Below are positions 21,983 through 32,008 of a DNA stretch of 64,000 nt, in pieces (position 1 is the first letter of the stretch; the number at the start of each line of letters is the position of its first letter). The translations under genes and the position numbers were made by a program. Location: contig JAVKOQ010000014.1 of NCBI GenBank assembly GCA_031835245.1, positions 271,001-335,000 of the forward strand, given 5' to 3'. The notes under the pieces are model-generated. The model was not told where the DNA came from and did no database searches. It was given only the letters and a program-made list of their open reading frames with translations. This DNA comes from Balamuthia mandrillaris. Taxonomy: Eukaryota > Discosea > Longamoebia > Balamuthiidae.

Positions 21983-23136
21983 ATGGCAACGGAGAAGGAA
22001 GCGGAGGGCCACCACTGGCTGGGGCGAGTGGATGCCCTGCACGGTCAGAAATGTTTCGCCAAGGTGCACGAACTGCTGGTGGCCTACCTTCGAGACCATC
22101 CGGCCACAGCCGCTCCTCCTCCTCCTGCAGCTTCTGCTGCCGGCCAACAACACCCCGCACCGCCCGTTGCCAGCGAGGAGGTCATGTGGCGGATGGCGCG
22201 TTCCTGCTTGGACATGGCTTCCGAGCTGCCGTCGGAGAGCAAGGCAGCGCGCAAAGAGCTTCTCTTTCAAGGGCTGCGCTGCGCCCAGCTTGCGCTCCGC
22301 CTGAACCCTTCCATCTATATCCTTTCCTTCTCCTCACTCCCCCAGAAGATTCCTGCCTCGCTCTCTTCCTGTTCCCCCCTCCTTGACTGAAGGGCGATCG
22401 ATGAACCTCAGACGCACAAATGGTATGCCGTGCTTCTGAGCGCAAGTGGGGAGTTTGTCAGCCTCAGGCAGCGCGTGGAGAATGCGCTCAACATCCGCGA
22501 GCACGCTCTGCAAGCACTCTCTCTCAACCCCGACGACGCCACCACTCTCCATCTTATGGTTTCGTTCCTCTTTCTTTAAGTACCCTTCTTTCGTTCATGC
22601 GCTTACTGGGTTGGTGTTGTTTGCGGCTTGCTGCATGTCCCACCACTCAAACCGAGCAGGGACGGTGGTGCTATAACGTAGCTAACGTGGGTTGGTTGGA
22701 GCGGAAGCTGGCAACAGCGCTGCTGGGTGGTGGTGGAGGCGGAGGAGAAAGAAAGGCGCTGCCAACCGCCACGCTGGAGGAAGCCCTTCAGTACTTTCTG
22801 CAAGCTGAGCAGCAAGAGCCCAACAATCTGCGGAACCTATTTTGGGTGGCGGAGACCTACGCCAAGCTTGCGGCTAGCACCCCTTCCTCCAACGGTGGTG
22901 CCAACGACAACAAGAAGAAAGGGCGGCAGGAAGAGGAGGACCGGAAGGAGAAGGCGCGGCAGCAAGCCGTGAGCTATTATAACAAGGTCTTGCGGAGCGT
23001 TGTGCAAAGCAACAACGACAAGGCGGTGCAACGGGAGGCAGAGGTAGCGTTGGCCAAGCTTTTGCCTTCCTCTTCATCGTCTTCCGCTCGACTGTCCTCT
23101 TCTGTTTTCACAACAACAGCAAAGAGCAAGCTTTGA
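21983..23136 (+). CDS. RMDN: regulator of microtubule dynamics (RMDN/FAM82) TPR protein
   Basis: TPR-like protein of the RMDN family, linked in animals to microtubules and ER-mitochondria contacts. Diagnostic blocks are THKWYAVLLSASGEFVSLRQ, AIDEPQ before it, HALQALSLNPDDATTLHLM, then after an intron GRWCYNVANVGWLERKLATA, LEEALQYFLQAEQQEP, LFWVAETYAKLA and AVSYYNKVL. Introns lie near 22318-22390 and 22560-22660. The first exon adds about 110 residues (MATEKEAEGHHWLGRVDALH) with a Pro/Ala-rich loop. The C-terminus is Ser-rich. No N-terminal membrane anchor is visible, unlike vertebrate RMDN2/3. Confidence 0.85.
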
Positions 23137-23210
23137 TCTTTTTTGTGAATATTTCCAACTCATTCATTATGATACCCAACTTCAACATTCCTCAGGCGCA
23201 GTTCTCTTCG

Positions 23211-24615
23211 TCAGTCACCGCTCCCCTGAGACAAGTCCTGCAACGTAGGCAGCGGCGGCGGCGGCGGTGGATCCTCTGCCCTTTTAGGCAAAAAGTCCGT
23301 CGCCGGTTCCTTCCTTGCGTCACAAAAGCTCCTCAGTGCAGTTCCTACCACTTCCGCTGCCACACTCTTCTTCTCCACCTCCCCTCCCTCCTTTCTTTCT
23401 TTCTCATTCGATTTATACGTTGTGGTCTTGCAAACTTCCAGAAAGAGAACACGTTGCTCTACGCCAGTGCCTCCATGAACAACATAACAGAGGTGCTCTC
23501 GTACCGACAACAAACAAGACCGTCCTTCAGTTTTGTTTGTTGCTTCCTCTTCTTTTCCTTCTTCGTCTTCTTGTTTGAGGCACGCCTCCACGAAGGATTG
23601 GCGGTAGGGTCGGCCGGGGTCGGCCAACACGGCAACACCGCCTTCTCGCAGTACCCATTTTAGCAGTCTCGCAATGTGCTTTCCTTTTGGTCCACAATGA
23701 GAACGATGGGGAAATGAAAGGCAATAAACGACATGATGGATGAAAGAGAGGCGAAACGAGCGAAACCAAATGTAAGAGAGATGGGAAGCTAAAGTAAAAT
23801 GGCACCGGCAAAAGAACAATGCATAAGCGTACCAGATGCAGAACTGTAGAGAATATCAGCACCCAGAAGCACATCAAAGCTTTCCTTTGGCCAACTCTCT
23901 GTGTCCCTCCTGTTTGCAATACATATTTGTTGTTTAGGTTGAACAGAGAGACAGAGACAGAGAGAGATAGAGCGAGGGGAGAGACAAAGACAGAGAGAGC
24001 AGGAAGGTACCAATCCAAGCAACGCGTATCGGCTTTAACGTTGTTCAGAAGGGCATTCTCTCGTGCCAGCTCTACTGCTGACTCCTCGAAGTCGCTGATG
24101 AGAAGAGGCTCAGCCCCAACACGGCCTGCTGCAATGCCTGCTATCGCTGGGTTCCCGGCAACAAACATAAGCCAACAACAAGGAGACAAAAAGCTCTCAA
24201 AATAAAGAAAGGAAGGAAAGGGCATACCAGTGCCAGCGCCTATTTCAATAACAGAAAGACGCGACAGGTCCAGAGACAACACGAAACGAGCAAGAGCCAA
24301 GGAGGGTTCCCAAATGATAGACCAGTAGGGGAGGTCTTCCTTTCCAGGACAGCTTCCTGGTGACGGCAGGAGGTTCGGTGAGGAAGAGGAACGGCCAGCT
24401 TCAGCATTGATATCCCTCTGGGCATGCTCTTCTGTGGAAGAAGAGGGACTGGCGCTCCTCAGCACCTTTTCCAAAGAGCGTGGGGTGGCTCTCTTGATAT
24501 CCAAAGTCACTCGCTCGCTGATTTTGACCTGCGTGGTGCGGAAATCGAGGGTGTGCGATGGTCCCTCCGTTTTCTCTACGGCGGTGCAGCCATTCGTGGA
24601 AGAAGGCAAAACCAT
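23211..24615 (-). CDS. METTL-family (Methyltransf_16) methyltransferase
   Basis: Class I SAM-dependent methyltransferase. Residues after about 95 read LPYWSIIWEPSLALARFVLS, the pre-motif I typical of METTL21/lysine methyltransferases. Next come SVIEIGAGTG (motif I, SAM binding), PLLISDFEESAVELARENAL (acidic loop), SFDVLLGADILYS (the DxL/ADxxY post-motif) and LLKWVLREGGVAVLADPGRP. Four exons are needed. The C-terminal tail of about 90 residues is Lys/Glu-rich and ends in polyproline. The target could be a protein lysine (ETFB or elongation-factor type); I cannot assign it. The ATG at 24615 opens a frame with no earlier in-frame ATG nearby. Confidence 0.75.
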
Positions 24616-24731
24616 GCTTTTTCTTTTTCCTTTTGCTTTTTGCCGAAATTGTTGAACTTTTCATTATGCGCATTACACTTGCCGAGGGTTCCTGAGACGA
24701 ATGAATTAAACACACGTCACCTATCTCTCAG

Positions 24732-24776
24732 GTCGACACGTATTGACGTTCGAGTCGACACGGATTTAGTCGACAC
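24732..24776. promoter_or_regulatory. three GTCGACAC boxes
   Basis: Exact copies at 24732-24739, 24754-24761 and 24769-24776, about 120-160 bp upstream of the methyltransferase start. The core GTCGAC is palindromic. Another copy, next to a seven-base partial, is at 51415-51432, upstream of the transposase-like gene. Confidence 0.4.
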
Positions 24777-24820
24777 AACAAATAATACAACAAAACAAAA
24801 AAGCAAGAGCAAGGAGGAGG

Positions 24821-26128
24821 TCAATGGACCAAACGTTGGTCAATCCTCAAGGGGCCAAGCGTTACTTTCGGTCCTTTGTGTCGAGGAACGCCAGCGTGAA
24901 TCCTCAGGAAATAGGTGATCTCATAGCCAGCGGAAGGTTCGGTGTAGGTGGGATCCATGTTGTAAGGGAGCTTGATGTAGACGAGCTCTCTGTAGCGATA
25001 ACGGGCCTTCACAGGGAAGCCTCTGGGATGCTCCTCGTTGCTGTGTATGATCTCTTCCTTCTCGCTGTGTAGTTTGCGTTTGCCTCTTGTGATCTCGAAG
25101 CTGCGGGTCTTCTTGATGAGGAACCAGGACAAGGCCTTGATACTCTTGGGCGATTGGTTGTAGATCTCCGTGCGAAGCATGATCTTCTCCCCAACGTAGT
25201 AGTGAGCCCGGTCCATACCTATGGACAAGGTGCAAGGGAGCTTAGAATTCCAAAAGGCAGCCGCGTTGCTGGCGCTCATGGGCTTGTCGTACTGCGATTT
25301 GGGGTCAGCCTGCGGCTGCTTGTCCGGTTTGGTGGTCTTCAGGCCCATCAGCACGAAGGGCACGTTGGCATATTCTGGCTCCGCCATATCCCTGTCGTGA
25401 GAGACGTAGTCCTCCGGCTGCAGCGCTCCCACGTCCGTGGGAAGCACGTAAGGAGCCGCCGCCATTTGTCTTTGTCGCATTTCATCAACGGAGGGCAGCA
25501 GCAGTTCCATTGGGGACCGCACCCTCCCTTCCTCCTCCTCCTCCTCCTCAAAGCCGCGACGACGATTGGAGAAAGGCGTGTTGCCGTCCACGAGGGCTAT
25601 CAGGGAAGGAGGTGGAGAGATCGAGTGGGTAGCAGCAGGAGAGCCAGGGGCTGCCGTCTCTATCGGTGGAAGTTCCAGGTCATAGACCTCCGGCACGTCT
25701 TCCATCAATGGCCGGATTTGACGGACGTATCCTCCCTCTCCAGCAGCTGAGGCTATTTTCTTGGCTTGCGTCAACTGTAGTTCCTGAATTCTTTGCTCTA
25801 TGTCCAACAAGGACTGCAGCAGCTGCTCTGAGTTCGTTACCAGTTTTTGAATGCGCTGGCCTTGGCCTGTTTTGGCCTGAAAGTCTTCCCCTGGAGAGCC
25901 TGGCATGGGCTGTGTTCCTAGCTTTTCGCAAATGCGCCCAACACTGACTTCCCCGTCATGTAGCGAGCCCGCAAGCTTATCGATGATTCCATCTATGATC
26001 TACCAACATTCCCGTTAAAAGGGGTTTAAAAAATCATAAGACAGCAAACAGAAGGCCTTGAAAAAAACAAAAAACAAACGGTAATGTACCTTATTGAACT
26101 TCTCGGCCAACAAGTCTGCTTGTGCCAT
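24821..26128 (-). CDS. coiled-coil protein with arrestin-like domain
   Basis: A short first exon (ATG at 26128, MAQADLLAEKFNK) splices over about 26091-25999 to IIDGIIDKLAGSLHDGEVSV, then one long exon to the stop at 24821. Residues about 55-95 form a predicted coiled coil (LLQSLLDIEQRIQELQLTQA). An acidic, Pro-rich linker follows. The last 150 residues resemble an arrestin-type beta-sandwich: LSIGMDRAHYYVGEKIMLRT, IYNQSPKSIKALSWFLIKK, a basic loop, LPYNMDP, and YEITYFLRIHAGVP. This suggests a trafficking or signalling adaptor. The arrestin call rests on the pattern x-GE-I-x-N-x-S and the beta-strand spacing, not on a unique motif. Confidence 0.6.
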
Positions 26129-26490
26129 TCCTTGCGGTGTTCTTCTTCCTTCTTTTCTTTTTTCTCTTCGATTTTGGTGTTAATCCAAAATTACTTCTCT
26201 CCTCTCCATTCTCTCTGTTATCCTCTCTCCTGTCCTCTGTGCGGTGCACCATCTGTGCACCATTTCCGGTCAATTTTCCGAACGGTGTCGACAGATATTC
26301 TCGCGCCAAAAAATTTTTTTTGAGGAGTCAACCGCAAAAACAAAAAAAAAAAAAAACGCAAAAAAGAGAAGAAAAGTAGAGAGGAGGGGGCAGTACCGCT
26401 TATTTTTCTGGTGCGAGTGAATCGATTGGCCTGCCACTGTGCTACACTTTTTTTAATCTTTTTTTTTTGCCTCTCTTCTCTTGCAAGACC
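26129..26490. promoter_or_regulatory. divergent promoter arrestin-like / SUMO
   Basis: 362 bp with poly-A/T runs at 26341-26355 and 26463-26470. A short direct repeat GTGCACCAT occurs near 26244 and 26255. Confidence 0.4.
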
Positions 26491-26961
26491 ATGTCGGAAA
26501 CTCAACCCACGGATGGCGAGAAGGCCAAGTCGGAAGTGATCACGGTGAAACTGGCACCGCAAGATGGCTCGGTACTGTTTTTGTTGGATGTGTTCGTTCA
26601 TTGTAGTCTTTGTTTGCAAATTCAACGCAACAAGATGCAGCAAAAAACTTTCGTTTTTGCTGACTGTGGTGCAAACAGAGTGACATTGAGATCAGAGCCA
26701 GACAAACCACGAAAATACAAAAACTGGTGGATGCTTGGGCCAAGCAGCGGAACGTGTCCAGCAGCTCTGTTCGGCTGCTCTCTCCAGAGGGTGAGAGGCT
26801 CCAGTTTGATTGGACCCTGCAACAAGCTGGCATACGTGACGGAGTACGTTCACTTTTTATGACTGTTTCCCATTTTCTGCTCCCTGGGTGCTTACTGATT
26901 CACCGCTGCACAGGATCAAATCGACGTTATGTTGATACAAACAGGAGGAGGGAAGGCATAG
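26491..26961 (+). CDS. SUMO: SUMO (small ubiquitin-like modifier)
   Basis: Exons 26491-26571, 26679-26843 and 26914-26961 join in phase 0 to 97 residues. An acidic flexible N-terminus is followed by VITVKLAPQDGS, IEIRARQTTKIQKLVDAWAK, SVRLLSPEGERLQFDWT, and the C-terminus DQIDVMLIQTGGGKA. QTGG is the SUMO signature; the two glycines followed by GKA mean a SUMO protease must trim the precursor. No other ubiquitin-like family shares this ending. The strand order and Asp-Gln-Ile-Asp turn also fit. Confidence 0.92.
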
Positions 26962-27079
26962 ACAAACAGAGCAACAGTGCTTTGTCCGACGTCACCTTCT
27001 TTCCAGGTGGCCAGCTTGTGCAATATACTATTTTCGTGTTATACAGACCTGTGAGCACTGAGAGCAAGGAACCACACCT

Positions 27080-27110
<31 letters not shown>

Positions 27111-27867
27111 TGCTCACAGCCACGCTACTTTTTTTTCTTTCGTTTGCTTTCTCCCTCTTTTATTGTTTATTATTTGTTATTTTCCAACACATGTGTTTCG
27201 GTTCCTCTGAGAATAATAAGCAAGCCACAAGCAGTGGCCTGCCGTGTTTAAAACAACGTTTCTTTTGCTTGCTGTTTTTTTTTTTTTTTTGCGTTTTGTT
27301 CGCGAGATGGGCGTTCCGTTTGGCCCACCCTCCCCCTGCTCGTCTGTCTTGTTTGCAAGGACACTGGCATGGAAAGAGACGCTTTGAAAAGTGTTATGCC
27401 AAAACTTTTGTAGACGATAGAGAAAAGTAAAAAGGTGCCTTCTTGACGCTTATCTTGTATCAATGCTGCATTCGCGTAAGAAAAGGGCTGACCATTGTTC
27501 GCCTGACTTCAATACAAGATAAAAATAAAAAAGTTGGAACAAATGAAAAGATGAGGCTTGCAGGAGTTCTTTGCTTCTCCTACGGTGAGCTGGCGTGTGT
27601 TTACTGCTCAAATGGGGTCAAGAGAGGCTGCTTCTCCTGTGAGCTAGCATGTTTTTTGCTGCTCATAATGGTTCGCTGCATCATCTTCGGGATTCAAGGC
27701 CGGGAGGACATGCTTGCGTCCCTTGTGACGAGAGAAACACATCAACTTGCCCCAACGAACCAACAACACAACCTGTTCATGTGTTATTCAAGTTAATAAA
27801 GCACAGAAGGCAGAAAACAACAAGAACAAAAATGACAAGAAGCTACAAGAAAGTGTACCTGAATCAC
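26962..27867. other. intergenic region, convergent genes
   Basis: About 900 bp between the SUMO stop and the end of a membrane-protein gene. It holds a CT run at 27086-27110, T runs, and a perfect 11-bp inverted repeat (TTATCTTGTAT at 27450-27460, ATACAAGATAA at 27512-27522) with a 51-base loop. I see no gene. Confidence 0.4.
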
Positions 27868-28589
27868 TCAGGCAACCACAAACAGAGCCACACCAACAGC
27901 TATAAGCAATACCATCTGCTCAACAACCTTTGCGCCATGCTCTTCGGTTGGCATCCCGGTCATCGCTCCAGCACATGCTTGGTAGCCAGCATGTAAATAG
28001 AAGAAAAGACGAGGAGGTTCAATGCGCCAAGCACCGACAGGACGAGGCTTATGATGATAAACGCCAGACCCTTTTGTTGTCGATACAGAAAAGAGAAATG
28101 AAAAGAGCAAAGAGTTTTAGAAACAACTACAGCATGTAACAGTTTTAAAAAAATTAAGAATAAACGAGAAGAAAGGAGAAAGAAAAAGAAAGAAGAACAA
28201 AACGAAATGAAAAGGAAGAAGGAAGGCACCAATGCTTGTTTGACACCAGAGGCAGAGCCCGCGGCGTGGTAGTAGAAGAGCTGAAGCAAGACGCTCAGCA
28301 AACAAAAGACCAAGGCGGAAAGCAAGGGGGCGCGCTCCTCAACCTCTTTAAACATAATGATACCAATGACCACACCAATGATGACCAGGAGGTTGGCTAT
28401 CTAACTCGAAGAGAGAACAATTGGTTAACTTTTTTTTTTTTTGGCAAAATAGAAGGGAACCACAGAGAAAAACAAGCCAATGGGTACCTGAGTGAAGATG
28501 AGAAATCTTTGAAGGGGTCTCACGATAGGGTTACCGTCGCTGCTGCCAGACAACAGTCTCATCATGTGGTTAAGACGAACAGCAGCCAT
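27868..28589 (-). CDS. four-helix membrane protein B (tandem paralogue)
   Basis: Start ATG at 28589. Exons give MAAVRLNHMM, then ANLLVIIGVVIGIIMF (TM1), PLLSALVFCLLSVLLQLFYY (TM2), GLAFIIISLVLSVLGALNLL (TM3). In that frame a TGA at 27960 follows KHVLER. A fourth hydrophobic helix (VEQMVLLIAVGVALFVVA, stop at 27868) lies in another frame just downstream. A 35-47 nt intron beginning GTGCTGG, or a one-base frameshift, would restore it. Paralogue A next door has TM4 in frame at the same place. Function unknown; the TM1-TM4 layout resembles MARVEL-type proteins. Confidence 0.6.
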
Positions 28590-28645
28590 ATCGACAAAGA
28601 ATGCGAGGTTGAGAAGAGTAAGAAGGTTTTAGTAGTAATAAGTGT

Positions 28646-28685
28646 TTTTGTTTGAAAAGCCGCGTCGCAGGTAATCCGCAGCTTT
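28646..28685 (-). promoter_or_regulatory. conserved upstream element, copy B
   Basis: 40-bp sequence found, with one mismatch, also at 29740-29779. Its core on the plus strand is GCGTCGCAGGTAATCCGC. It lies 57 bp upstream of the paralogue B start. Confidence 0.55.
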
Positions 28686-28896
28686 GTCTTTGTGATGAAT
28701 GCAATGCACCCAAACCTACGAAAAATTCCTTTTTTTTTTTCTGTTATCGTTGCTCCATTTTTACTTTCAACGTCGTTCAGTCTTTCCTAAGTTCCATTGC
28801 GTAGGGAACAGGCATATTTTGTGTTCGAAAGCGACCTCATTTATTCTTTGGAAAGAATGACATGTACACATACCGGTCTGGAAAGACTCCCCTCTC

Positions 28897-29648
28897 TCAT
28901 TGCAAAGGAGCACATTCCACATCGCGGTATCCGTGTCTTTCTGTGAAACATCTCAGCTTTACCCAAAGAACCAACAACACTACCTATTTGAACCAGAATG
29001 AGAAGAATGTTTTTTTTTTTTTGAAAGCAACAGAGTGGAGTTTGAAGGGAAGCAACGGTACCTGCACAGCCATGGCAACGCCCCAAAGAGGCATGGTCAC
29101 AGACAGCAAGATTTGATAAAAATGGTAGACTTGGTCATGGTATTCGTCATCATCCTCATCCGAAAGGTCGCCTACGGTCATGAAGAACAGGATAAAAAGG
29201 AGATAGAGGATAGCCCCAAACACAGACAGGACCATGGTGGTTATCATCAGACCCAGCGCCTGTTGCGAAGCATAAAACAAAAAACAAACGTGCGGAATGG
29301 TAAGTAAAAACGTGCAAGAGAGGAGAAACAGTGAAGAGGGCATGCACGTACCCAAGTTTGCTGTGGCAGAGAGTTGGAAGAGGCCGCGTAGAAATAGAAG
29401 GCTTGCAACAAGCTGCCGATGAGGCAGACCGCCAGCATGCTCCCGTAGATAGGGAACGCCAGTTTGACCATTGCGGCAAAGACAATCAGCCCACAAACCG
29501 CCAACACGTTGAATACCTGCCACCACATCAAAAAACAATGTTTGTAAGCAACAAAAAACCAAAACAGAAAAGAAAAAGGTTTGTGAGGTACCATGGTGAG
29601 AATGAGCACTCGCTTGACGATTTTCTCAAAAGGGTTGTTGCTAGACAT
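28897..29648 (-). CDS. four-helix membrane protein A (tandem paralogue)
   Basis: Start ATG at 29648 (MSSNNPFEKIVKRVLILTM). Exons join to FNVLAVCGLIVFAAMVKL (TM1), YGSMLAVCLIGSLLQAFYFY (TM2), ALGLMITTMVLSVFGAILYL (TM3), an acidic loop DLSDEDDDEY, and QILLSVTMPLWGVAMAVQ spliced to VVLLVLWVKLRCF (TM4), ending VECAPLQ at 28897. It is clearly related to the downstream paralogue B in helix order and in sequence around TM2-TM3 (LQxFYxxAA, ALGL, LSVxGA). No family name is certain; a MARVEL-like or tetraspan endomembrane protein is possible. Confidence 0.7.
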
Positions 29649-29739
29649 TGTTACGGACAATAACAAAGAGACAAAAAATAAGGAAAGGGAACGAAGGAAA
29701 GGTCTCAGTAAGCTTATTTTTCTTGTTGGAAGGAAAGGT

Positions 29740-29779
29740 TTTGTTTGAAAAGCTGCGTCGCAGGTAATCCGCAGCTTTG
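29740..29779 (-). promoter_or_regulatory. conserved upstream element, copy A
   Basis: Same 40-bp element as 28646-28685, 92 bp upstream of the paralogue A start. In this copy AAGCTGCG and CGCAGCTT form perfect 8-bp inverted arms around a 12-base centre. Confidence 0.55.
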
Positions 29780-29934
29780 AGCAGGTGAGCTTGTAAGGCA
29801 GAGAGAAGTGTGTGTTTGGCTGTGCACCAAAAAAAAAAAAAAAATAGAGAGAGAGAGAGAGAGAAACTTATAAAGCAGCATTTGCGTTGCTTCGACTTTT
29901 CCAACTGCCTATTGGCTAATTCAATCTACGGCCA

Positions 29935-29979
29935 CCAATCAAAAATCAAAATGGATAATATTTCATTTGATTTTTGATT
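29935..29979. promoter_or_regulatory. perfect 14-bp palindrome with CCAAT-like motif
   Basis: AATCAAAAATCAAA (29937-29950) and TTTGATTTTTGATT (29966-29979) are exact reverse complements separated by 15 bases. It lies about 100 bp upstream of the SDR start. The left arm with its CC prefix equals the 16-mer seen at 6588-6603. Confidence 0.5.
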
Positions 29980-30074
29980 AGAGTATGGAAGATCCCAGGT
30001 TCCATCAATTTTTTATGTCGACATTAGATTTTTTTGTCTTTCGTGCGTCGCCAAAAAAAAATTTGGCAAGCAAG

Positions 30075-31021
30075 ATGGAGCAAGGGAGCAGCAGCGGAGA
30101 CACTTGGCCCAAGCCCGCCAGCTGCGAAACCTCCACCAATGCCTTTGGGCGGTTCAAAGGGAAGACCGTGCTGATCACCGGTGGGGCTGGCAACTTTGGC
30201 AGAGCGTGTGGCCTTCGATTCGCTCGTGAGGGGGCCAACGTGGTCCTCCTCGACTTGGTGGAGAAGCCCTTGCAGGAGGCTCTTGCCGACGTCAAAGCGG
30301 TCATAAAGGAAGGAGAGGGAGAGGGATCGCAAGACGCGTTGGCCATAACTTGCGACGTGACGGACGCACAGGGAGTGAAGGAGGCGGTGCAGCGCGCTGT
30401 GGAGCGTTTTGGCGCCATCGATATGTGTTTTAACAACGCAGGCTACCAAGGCCTCTTTGTGAAAACGCAGCAGTACCCCGAGGAGGACTTTCAAAAGGTG
30501 ATCAACATAAACGTGACCGGTGTGTTCAACGTCCTCAAAGCTGTCTCCGTGCACATGACCGACACAGGTACTAGCCCTTCTCCACTTTTAAACTCGTCGC
30601 TCTCTTGCTCACCCCAAACAAACCAAAAGGAAAAGGAGGCAGTATAGTCAACACAGCGAGCATGGCGGGGGTTACAGGGCCACCCAACATGCTTGCCTAC
30701 TCCACCTCCAAAGCGGCCGTGCTAGGCATGACCAAGACTGCAGCCAGAGATCTGGCCCCCTCCAACATCAGGGTGAACGCCATCAGCCCTGCCTTCATCG
30801 GGCCTGGCTTCATGTGGACCCGCCAATGCGAGCTTCAGGCCAAGGCCGCCAGTCAGTACTATGATGCTGACCCCCAGGTGGTGGCCAGGCAGATGGTGGA
30901 GTCCGTCCCTATGAGGAGATGCGGCAGCGTTGAGGAGGTCATCGGCACTGTGGCCTTCCTGCTCAGCGATGATGCAAGTTATCTCACCGGCATCAACGTG
31001 GAAATCACTGGTGGCATCTGA
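30075..31021 (+). CDS. short-chain dehydrogenase/reductase
   Basis: NAD(P)-dependent classical SDR of about 290 residues, two exons. It shows KTVLITGGAGNFGRACGLRF (a Rossmann loop in which GNFGRA replaces the usual GIGRA), LLDLVEK (acidic residue after strand 2, favouring NAD), CDVTDAQG, NNAGYQG, GSIVNTASMAG (catalytic Ser), AYSTSKAAVLGMTK (YxxxK) and RVNAISPAFIGPGF. It ends SYLTGINVEITGGI, typical of the family. The intron at about 30568-30628 joins in phase. ATG at 30075 is preferred; an upstream in-frame ATG at 29985 would add 30 residues of non-conserved sequence. The substrate is unknown. Confidence 0.9.
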
Positions 31022-31078
31022 GAGCAATGAAGAAAGATACAAAATAATAACAGAGAAAACTTTGAATGAATATCAGAG

Positions 31079-31079
<1 letters not shown>

Positions 31080-31112
<33 letters not shown>
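31080..31112 (+). repeat. (GA)n tract between convergent genes
   Basis: Dinucleotide run in the 110-bp gap between the SDR stop and the end of the riboflavin fusion gene. Confidence 0.9.
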
Positions 31113-31115
<3 letters not shown>

Positions 31116-31132
31116 CATTTAAGTATGTCTTG

Positions 31133-31972
31133 TTAGGAAGAGGAAGACGAAGCGGCAGAAGAAATAGGCTTCGTGTAGACGGAACAAATGTCGTTGCCCA
31201 ATTGTTGTACGCTCTCCAGCCGCCAGAAGGCAGCTTCCTGGATGGTCTTGGCCACATCCTCACAGGCCCACGGTTTTGCTTCAACTCCAAGTATACACGC
31301 TCCTCTATACACGACAAGTTCGTTGATGAGATCTTCCTTCAACATTTGGCTTTGAAGGATGGCGCCGCCTTCTACCAACACTTGGAGTATGCCTCGTTTA
31401 CCCAGTTCTCGCAACACGAATGCCAAGGAGATACCTGGTTGGCGTTGTTGTTTTTGTTGTTGCTCTTCTCCTTCTTTCTGAATTTCCTCGAGGGGAGCAA
31501 CCAGGACCTCAACGTCCTTACAATTTTCACGCCAGTGGGCTAAGCTGCTCTCCGGGGCCAACTCCGATGTTATGAGTAACGTAGGACCCACCTCTCCATC
31601 CAGCAGAGGACCCGATAGTACCACTCCTCTTGTGTCTAATACTACCCTCAAAGGGCTCACCTTTTTATCCACACTAAATGAGAATATTGCCGAAAAAGAA
31701 GGGAAAAAACGGAGCAACATACGCTGGCAGTAGAATCAGGAAGGTTGCGAACATTCAAACGAGGACGGTCAATAATGGCAGTACGCGAGCCCACAAGTAT
31801 AGCTTGGGAACATGCGCGAAGATGATGAGCATGGGTCCGTGCTTCGGGACCAGTTATCCACTGGGATGTGCCATCCTTGCACGCTATCTTTCCATCGATG
31901 CTCATCGCCACTTTCGTTACCACATACGGCATTCCTCCTTTGCAGAACGAAAATGTCAGCGATAGTCAAGAG

Positions 31973-32008
<36 letters not shown>

